Shown piece by piece: positions 59,296 through 64,000 of a stretch of DNA of 64,000 nt. The number at the start of each line of letters is the position of its first letter. Position 1 is the stretch's first letter. The notes below the pieces were generated by a model. That model saw nothing but the letters and a program-made list of their open reading frames with translations. It ran no database searches and was not told where the DNA came from. Origin of the DNA: Sediminibacterium sp. Gen4 (lineage in GTDB: Bacteria > Bacteroidota > Bacteroidia > Chitinophagales > Chitinophagaceae); the NCBI GenBank assembly GCA_013391385.1, contig JACBFI010000004.1:1-64000 (forward strand), written 5' to 3'. The position numbers were made by a program, and so were the translations under genes.

Positions 59296-61185
59296 TTAAA
59301 CCATCTCACTTAGTTCAAGCCATCGCAACTCTTTTTCCTCCAATTCTTGTGTGATGGCTATCATTCTTTCGCTGAGTTTTGAAATTTCATCAAAGGAAAG
59401 ATCTCCCTGACTCATCTTTTCAGTGATTTTGAGTTTTTCTGCCTCAAGTGCAGGTAATTCTTTTTCCAGCATCTCAAATTCCCGCTTCTCTTTAAAACTC
59501 ATTTTCTTTTTTGAAGCAACGATATCATTTTTCACCTCTGTCCTTTCCACTTTCAACTGTCTACTATCAACTGTCAACCCCTCTCTCTCTTCCTGTTCCT
59601 TCATCCATATCCGATATTGTGTATAGTTGCCCGGGAAATCACGCACTTCTCCATTTCCTTCAAATACAAATAAATGATCCACCAATCGATCCATGAAATA
59701 ACGATCATGCGATACAATCAAAACACAACCCTGGTACTCACTCAAGAAGTTTTCCAATACTGCCAATGTTGGAAGATCCAAATCATTGGTAGGTTCATCC
59801 AGAATTAAAAAATTAGGGTTACGAAATAATATAGTGAGTAATTGAAGTCTCTTTTTTTCACCTCCACTTAAAGAAGATAGATAAGTGTATTGCTTATCAG
59901 GTGGAAATAAAAATAATTCTAAAAACTGCGCAGCACTTAAACTACCACCCTTGGCCAATGGAAAACTTTCTGCAAAAGTTTTGACATATTCAATTACACG
60001 CAGGTTATCTTTTATCTGCAGACCTTGTTGAGAAAAATTACCAAAGATGACTGTTTCCCCGATATTGATTTTACCGCTATCAGCAGGTTCAATCAATTGC
60101 AACATATTGAGGAAGGTAGATTTACCCACGCCATTTTTACCAATGACGCCAATACGTTCACCTTTTGTGAAAGTATAATCGAACCCTTTTAAGATCGGAA
60201 GGTCTCCATAAGATTTATATACCTTTTTCATTTCTATTACTTTTCCACCCAACCTGCTCATTTTGACTTCCAGTTGCAGTTTAGCTTCTTCTATCTTTTG
60301 CTTGGCACGGGCTTCTACTTCATAAAAATTATCCTGACGGCTCTTGCTCTTTGTGGTGCGCGCTTTTGGCTGTTTCCGCATCCATTCAAGTTCTTTTCGA
60401 TATTGGTTACGGGCTTTATCAATACTGGCTTGTTCACTTTCTAATCTCGCCGCTTTTTTTTCCATGTAGTTTTCATAATCGCCTTTGTAGACATACATGT
60501 TTTCGCGTTCCAGTTCCCATATCTCATCACAAACAGCATCTAAAAAATACCTGTCGTGGGTTACCAATAACAAAGTAATATTCTCTCCGTTGAGATAATG
60601 CTCCAACCATTCAATCATTTCAACATCCAAGTGATTCGTTGGCTCATCCATCATCAATAAAGTGTGTTTATGCTCAAACCCAATATCGATCAATGTTTTA
60701 GCTAACGCTACTCTTTTACGTTGTCCGCCACTCAGGTCTTTCACCGGATTTTGTAAATGATGAATATTCAGCTTACCTAGTATCTGTTTTACTTTGGCCT
60801 CAAAATCCCAAGCTCCTAATTCATCCATTTTAGTAATAGCATCAGCGATCAAATGACCATCTTCAGATTCAGCGGCTGCTTCATAAGCACGTATCGCTGT
60901 AATAATAGGATGCTCTAAATGAAAAATATTTTCAAGTACCGATCTTGCTTCATCAAATTCAGGTTCTTGTTCAAATAAGGCAACGGTTACTTCTTTATTG
61001 ATCCAACACTTACCCTCATCAGCAGTTTCTTGTCCGGCAAGAATGCGTAATAAAGTTGATTTACCGACCCCATTCCGGGCAATCAAGGCAATTTTATCAC
61101 CTTCGTTGATATGGAAAGAAATATTATTGAATAAGGGATTGATACCATAACTCTTCGTGAGACCTTCAACAGAAACATAATGCAT
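59296..61185 (-). CDS. ABC-F family ATPase
   Basis: 629 residues from the ATG at 61185 (MHYVSVEGLTKSYG). It has two ABC domains, each with Walker A (GVGKST), signature (LSGGQRKRVALA; LSGGEKKRLQLL) and Walker B (MMDEPTNHLD; ILDEPTNDLD), joined by the charged P-site linker, no membrane domain, and a C-terminal coiled coil. ABC-F proteins act on ribosomes. The frame stays open to 61263, but that part is translated intergenic repeat. Between the second ATPase and the coiled coil, GLTVDSRQLKVERTEV is encoded by a simple heptamer-type repeat. Confidence 0.93.
   Translation of the reverse strand: MHYVSVEGLTKSYGINPLFNNISFHINEGDKIALIARNGVGKSTLLRILAGQETADEGKCWINKEVTVALFEQEPEFDEARSVLENIFHLEHPIITAIRAYEAAAESEDGHLIADAITKMDELGAWDFEAKVKQILGKLNIHHLQNPVKDLSGGQRKRVALAKTLIDIGFEHKHTLLMMDEPTNHLDVEMIEWLEHYLNGENITLLLVTHDRYFLDAVCDEIWELERENMYVYKGDYENYMEKKAARLESEQASIDKARNQYRKELEWMRKQPKARTTKSKSRQDNFYEVEARAKQKIEEAKLQLEVKMSRLGGKVIEMKKVYKSYGDLPILKGFDYTFTKGERIGVIGKNGVGKSTFLNMLQLIEPADSGKINIGETVIFGNFSQQGLQIKDNLRVIEYVKTFAESFPLAKGGSLSAAQFLELFLFPPDKQYTYLSSLSGGEKKRLQLLTILFRNPNFLILDEPTNDLDLPTLAVLENFLSEYQGCVLIVSHDRYFMDRLVDHLFVFEGNGEVRDFPGNYTQYRIWMKEQEEREGLTVDSRQLKVERTEVKNDIVASKKKMSFKEKREFEMLEKELPALEAEKLKITEKMSQGDLSFDEISKLSERMIAITQELEEKELRWLELSEMV
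59536..59582 (-). repeat. Heptamer-type repeat inside the ABC-F gene
   Basis: CAACTGTCTACTATCAACTG with flanking TTTCAACTG words is of the same style as the intergenic simple repeats. It is in frame and encodes about LTVDSRQLKVER in the linker before the C-terminal coiled coil. Confidence 0.6.
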
Positions 61186-61189
61186 GGGG

Positions 61190-61197
61190 CAAAGATA
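61190..61197 (-). promoter_or_regulatory. -7 promoter element TATCTTTG of the ABC-F gene
   Basis: On the minus strand TATCTTTG-CCCC-ATG, identical to the mqnD arrangement. It supports the start at 61185 and rejects the longer frame. Confidence 0.6.
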
Positions 61198-61216
61198 GTG
61201 AAAGGGGGAGGATGGT

Positions 61217-61360
61217 GAAGGGTGAAAAGGGAAAAGTGAAAAGTGAAATGATGTTCTTACCATGGACTATGGACTATCGACCATGGACCATAGTCGATAG
61301 TCCATAGTCCATGGTAGGAAGTATGCCTTTCCTTTTCACTTTTGACCTTTCACTTTTGAC
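61217..61360. repeat. Nested double palindrome between DUF1080 and ABC-F genes
   Basis: The inner part is a 22-base perfect inverted repeat of TCCATGG/TATGGAC words (61260-61281 with 61293-61314, 11-base loop). The outer arms are GTGAAAAG words (about 61217-61250 and 61330-61360). It combines two word families in one structure and probably terminates the DUF1080 transcript. Confidence 0.75.
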
Positions 61361-61365
61361 TTAAA

Positions 61366-62100
61366 CTATATCCTTCTAATCTTAATCTCTCTAAACCAAG
61401 CTTCTCCGCCATGGTCTTGTAGCGCAATATGACCCGATTTTACGCTGCCATAACTGTCCATGTCTTTCCATTTGCCATTGGCTTTGTTTTGTTGCCAATT
61501 TTCATCCCATAATTGATAAGCTACAATTTTTTTCCCATTAAGCCAATGTTCAACATGACCTTGGTTTACAATGATTCGGGCACTATTCCATTCACCTGCA
61601 GGTTTAGTAGCATCGGAAGCAGGAACATGCATGGCATAATTAGCTCCTGTTTTTTGCCAATCTTCCAGTTGGGCGGGATAACCACGGTCATCGATTAATT
61701 GATACTCGGGACCGCTATGATGGGCTGCAGGATAATTTTCTGATACCAGGTATAAAATACCACTATTGGCACCGGCAGCAATTTTCCATTCCAATGACAG
61801 TTCAAAATTTTCAAATTGTTCCTCAGTAATCAGGTCGGCTCTTTGCTGATCTTGTCCTTTATTTCCTTTACAATACAAGACACCCTCTTGCACCAGCCAT
61901 GAATCTGAAGGTTTATTTTGGAAAGTACGCCACCCTTTCAAGGAAGTACCATTGAACAAATTGATCCAATTTTTTTGATTTCGTTGAACAGATCTAGTGA
62001 TGGCAGTAAAGATGGTTTTTTCTTTGGGCGTGGCTCCGATTATGACACCTCCGCTCACGATAAGACAAGCCTGTAAAAACATATGGTTTGACATGCGCAA
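61366..62100 (-). CDS. DUF1080 (3-keto-disaccharide hydrolase-like) exported protein
   Basis: 244 residues with a signal sequence (MFLQACLIVSGGVIIGAT region). The DUF1080 jelly-roll is clear: WINLFNGTSLKGWRTF, LITEEQFENFELSLEWKI, GANSGILYLV, GPEYQLIDD and HIALQDHGGEAWFREIKIR. Members bind or cleave sugar derivatives such as 3-keto-glycosides. It stands alone between two simple-repeat spacers. Confidence 0.9.
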   Translation of the reverse strand: MRMSNHMFLQACLIVSGGVIIGATPKEKTIFTAITRSVQRNQKNWINLFNGTSLKGWRTFQNKPSDSWLVQEGVLYCKGNKGQDQQRADLITEEQFENFELSLEWKIAAGANSGILYLVSENYPAAHHSGPEYQLIDDRGYPAQLEDWQKTGANYAMHVPASDATKPAGEWNSARIIVNQGHVEHWLNGKKIVAYQLWDENWQQNKANGKWKDMDSYGSVKSGHIALQDHGGEAWFREIKIRRI

Positions 62101-62147
62101 CAGTTAGTTTGGTGATTGGAAGATAGGGAGAATTTGTTTAAAGTCAA

Positions 62148-62210
62148 TAGTCGATAGCAAATAGTCCATAGAAGATTACCATTAACTATGGACTATCAGC
62201 CATTTGCTAT
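62148..62210. repeat. TATGGAC-type palindrome upstream of ispH
   Basis: GATAGCAAATAGTCCATAG on the left pairs with CTATGGACTAT and ATTTGCTATC on the right, with five extra bases in the right arm. It lies just upstream of the ispH -7 element, between divergent genes. Confidence 0.6.
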
Positions 62211-62213
62211 CCC

Positions 62214-62221
62214 TATCTTTG
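62214..62221 (+). promoter_or_regulatory. -7 promoter element TATCTTTG of ispH
   Basis: TATCTTTG is followed by CTAC and the ATG at 62226: the same four-base spacing as in mqnD, the ABC-F gene and the HigA-like gene. Confidence 0.55.
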
Positions 62222-62225
62222 CTAC

Positions 62226-63449
62226 ATGAAGCAGTTCAATGTACCCGGAGAATACCGGAGCCCTTTGATTGGGAACATTAAGCAGAGAAGAAAAGAGCAG
62301 GATAAATTAAAAAAAGATTTCTCCCCTACATTATTAGATCTTGGGGACTTGCAAATTTATTTAGCACGTCATTTTGGGTTTTGTTATGGTGTTGAAAATG
62401 CCATTGAAATTGCTTTTAGAACCATTGACGAAAATCCGGGTAAGAGAATTTTTTTATTGAGTGAGATGATTCACAATCCACAAGTAAATGCGGATCTTCT
62501 ATCAAAAGGTGTTCAATTTTTGCAAGACACCAAAGGAAAACAGTTGATTGCTTTTGATACGCTTACCAAGGATGATGTGGTCATCATTCCTGCATTTGGA
62601 ACTACGCTGGAAATAGAAGCCATTTTGGAAGCAAAGGGAATACCCACTGAAAAATACAATACCACCTGTCCATTCGTTGAAAAAGTATGGAACCGAAGTG
62701 AGCAAATTGCCAAGAAAGGGTACAGTATTGTAGTGCATGGTAAACCTCAACATGAAGAAACCAGAGCCACATTTTCACATGCTTCTTATCATACCCCCAC
62801 AGTAGTAGTCAATGATATGGCTGAAACCATTGAATTAGCGAAATATATTACAGGCGAAAAACCTGCTCCTGACTTTTACCACGAATTTAAAGGTCGCTAT
62901 TCAGAGGGATTTGATATTACAAAAGATCTACAAAAAATAGGAGTCGTTAATCAAACCACACAACTCGCAACTGATACTCAGGCTATTTCCGACTACTTAA
63001 AAAGTGTTTTCATTCGTCATTACCAATTAACAGCCGGTAATATAGCAGATCGTTTTGCAGATACCAGAGACACACTCTGTTATGCCACCAACGATAATCA
63101 AACCGCAGTAACGGGTATGCTTGCAGATACTGAGGCTGATATTGCCATTGTGATTGGAGGATATAATAGTAGTAATTCCTCACACTTAGTAGAACTGTGT
63201 GAAGAAAAGTTGACGACATATTTTATTGATGCCGCTGATAAATTGGTAGATCAACAAGAAATTCATCACCGCAATTGGAGAACAAAAGAACTAATATCCA
63301 TACATAATTATCTGCCTAAAAAGACACCACTTCGTGTTTTGATGACAAGTGGAGCCAGTTGTCCGGATGCCGTTGTTGAAGCCGTTATTCGAAAACTAGC
63401 TGGGTTTTATCAAGTTGAAGAACAACTAGAAAAATATATAGATGCATGA
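62226..63449 (+). CDS. ispH: 4-hydroxy-3-methylbut-2-enyl diphosphate reductase (IspH)
   Basis: 407 residues, longer than the ~316 of the E. coli type and like the plant/cyanobacterial form, with an N-terminal extension of about 40 residues. The three iron-sulfur cysteines are Cys53 (HFGFCYGVENA), Cys148 (NTTCPFVEKVW) and Cys379 (TSGASCPDAVVE). It makes IPP and DMAPP at the end of the MEP pathway, which also feeds the menaquinone side chain. It overlaps the SMR gene by four bases. Confidence 0.95.
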   Translation: MKQFNVPGEYRSPLIGNIKQRRKEQDKLKKDFSPTLLDLGDLQIYLARHFGFCYGVENAIEIAFRTIDENPGKRIFLLSEMIHNPQVNADLLSKGVQFLQDTKGKQLIAFDTLTKDDVVIIPAFGTTLEIEAILEAKGIPTEKYNTTCPFVEKVWNRSEQIAKKGYSIVVHGKPQHEETRATFSHASYHTPTVVVNDMAETIELAKYITGEKPAPDFYHEFKGRYSEGFDITKDLQKIGVVNQTTQLATDTQAISDYLKSVFIRHYQLTAGNIADRFADTRDTLCYATNDNQTAVTGMLADTEADIAIVIGGYNSSNSSHLVELCEEKLTTYFIDAADKLVDQQEIHHRNWRTKELISIHNYLPKKTPLRVLMTSGASCPDAVVEAVIRKLAGFYQVEEQLEKYIDA

Positions 63450-63772
63450 GTTGGATCATCCTCATCATAGCAGGTTTATTTGAAGTGGGTTTTGCCGCTT
63501 GTTTGGGTAAAGCCAGACTCACTAGTGGAATGACTGCGATTGGCTGGTATGGAGGCTTTTTACTTTGTTTAACCATCAGCATGTTATTACTCATAAAAGC
63601 CACACAAGAGTTACCCATAGGCACGGCTTATGCGGTATGGACAGGGATCGGAGCGGTTGGAACTGTTATCATGGGTATTCTTTTCTTTAAAGAACCTGCA
63701 GATTTTTGGAGACTTTTTTTCATCACTACATTGATTGCTTCTATTGTTGGATTAAAGGTTGTTAGCCATTAA
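63446..63772 (+). CDS. SMR-family small exporter, SugE/Gdx-like
   Basis: 108 residues with four membrane helices and the essential Glu13 in GLFEVGFAACLGKA. GTAYAVWTGIGAVGTVIMGILFFKEP is the SugE/Gdx signature, pointing to guanidinium or quaternary-amine export. The usual Trp after EV is Phe here. The four-base overlap with ispH (ATGA) indicates coupled expression; no guanidine riboswitch is possible at this position. Confidence 0.9.
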   Translation: MSWIILIIAGLFEVGFAACLGKARLTSGMTAIGWYGGFLLCLTISMLLLIKATQELPIGTAYAVWTGIGAVGTVIMGILFFKEPADFWRLFFITTLIASIVGLKVVSH

Positions 63773-63868
63773 TCCGTTACACATTTTTAGTGATTTCAAT
63801 ATCCTCCATTGCTCAAAGAAGTATTCATTCACTTCAGAAGCGTATATTTATAGTAACTTATAAAGTAC

Positions 63869-64000
63869 GTGAAAGAAAAAAAATCTGCTAGCGGTATCTA
63901 TATTTTTGGCAGTCTTATTAGCATTATAGCTGTAGGCTTACAGCTATGGGTAACCCTGAACAACAGAGAAGTTTCTATTCTACATACCATCATTCGTTTC
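63869..64000 (+). CDS. Pr6Pr-like membrane protein, truncated by the window edge
   Basis: The first 44 codons of a frame running off the end, starting at a GTG (63869). The translation begins VKEKKSASGIYIFGSLISII and continues with LQLWVTLNNRE and TIIRF. One membrane helix is followed by the Asn-Arg and Ile-Arg-Phe phrases seen at the start of Pr6Pr-type proteins. No ATG is available in frame nearby. Only the N-terminus is visible. Confidence 0.5.
   Translation, partial: MKEKKSASGIYIFGSLISIIAVGLQLWVTLNNREVSILHTIIRF

Noticed and set aside
61186..61263. N-terminal extension of the ABC-F protein
   Set aside because: It translates the GTGAAAAG/GATGG simple repeat (FHFSLFPFHPSPSSPF); the TATCTTTG-CCCC-ATG arrangement supports the start at 61185.

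Overview
The window is a Bacteroidota chromosome segment, most likely from the family Chitinophagaceae. The evidence is a full-length SprA (type IX secretion translocon), a SusC/SusD pair, LytS/LytTR signalling, futalosine-route menaquinone genes, TAnnTTTG promoter elements and almost no Shine-Dalgarno sites. No tool was run; family calls rest on motifs read in the translations.

Layout. 0.2-10.5 kb holds exported hydrolases (M28 peptidase, tricorn-type protease, YtcJ-type amidohydrolase), a LytS-like protein that has lost its kinase motifs, and a GH109-like / N-acetylhexosamine-kinase-like pair. 10.5-16.4 kb is an AT-rich island with three thioredoxin-fold genes and a membrane protein, broken up by copies of an imperfect inverted-repeat element. 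16.4-25.1 kb holds a MauE/DoxX-type redox membrane protein, a small secreted Cys peptide, a susC-susD-tlpA operon with a highly structured leader, a small XRE regulator, an AraC regulator and a Cys-rich lipoprotein. 25.2-29.4 kb holds a LytS/LytTR pair, an orphan antitoxin-like regulator, and a tRNA-Ser/tRNA-Pro cluster in which a GIY-YIG gene sits in the anticodon loop of a duplicated tRNA-Ser. 29.4-38.4 kb holds dnaA, a 5'-nucleotidase split into two genes, an SSB-like DUF3127 protein, a COG2509 flavoprotein, an S1/P1-like hydrolase and a NatAB-like ABC exporter. 38.4-46.4 kb is ruvA-sprA. 46.4-64 kb holds a toxin-antitoxin pair fused by overlap to fabH, then DinB, a trans-sulfuration enzyme, GNAT, fabD, a TPR protein, folE with two PTPS/QueD paralogues, mqnB and mqnD, AlkC, a beta-barrel protein, an ABC-F ATPase, a DUF1080 protein, plant-type ispH with an SMR exporter, and the start of a Pr6Pr-like protein.

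The most notable structures are: (1) the GIY-YIG insertion that apparently regenerated a complete tRNA-Ser by supplying a new 5' half, with REP-like hairpins in the tRNA spacers; (2) the repeat-bounded thioredoxin island, including one gene framed like a cassette; (3) the MauE / Cys-peptide / TlpA / SusCD locus with about 200 nt of structured leader and an attenuator-like hairpin; (4) intergenic palindromes built from heptamer-like motifs, one of which has entered the ABC-F coding sequence; (5) four genes with a TAnnTTTG box exactly 4 nt before the ATG, suggesting leaderless mRNAs.
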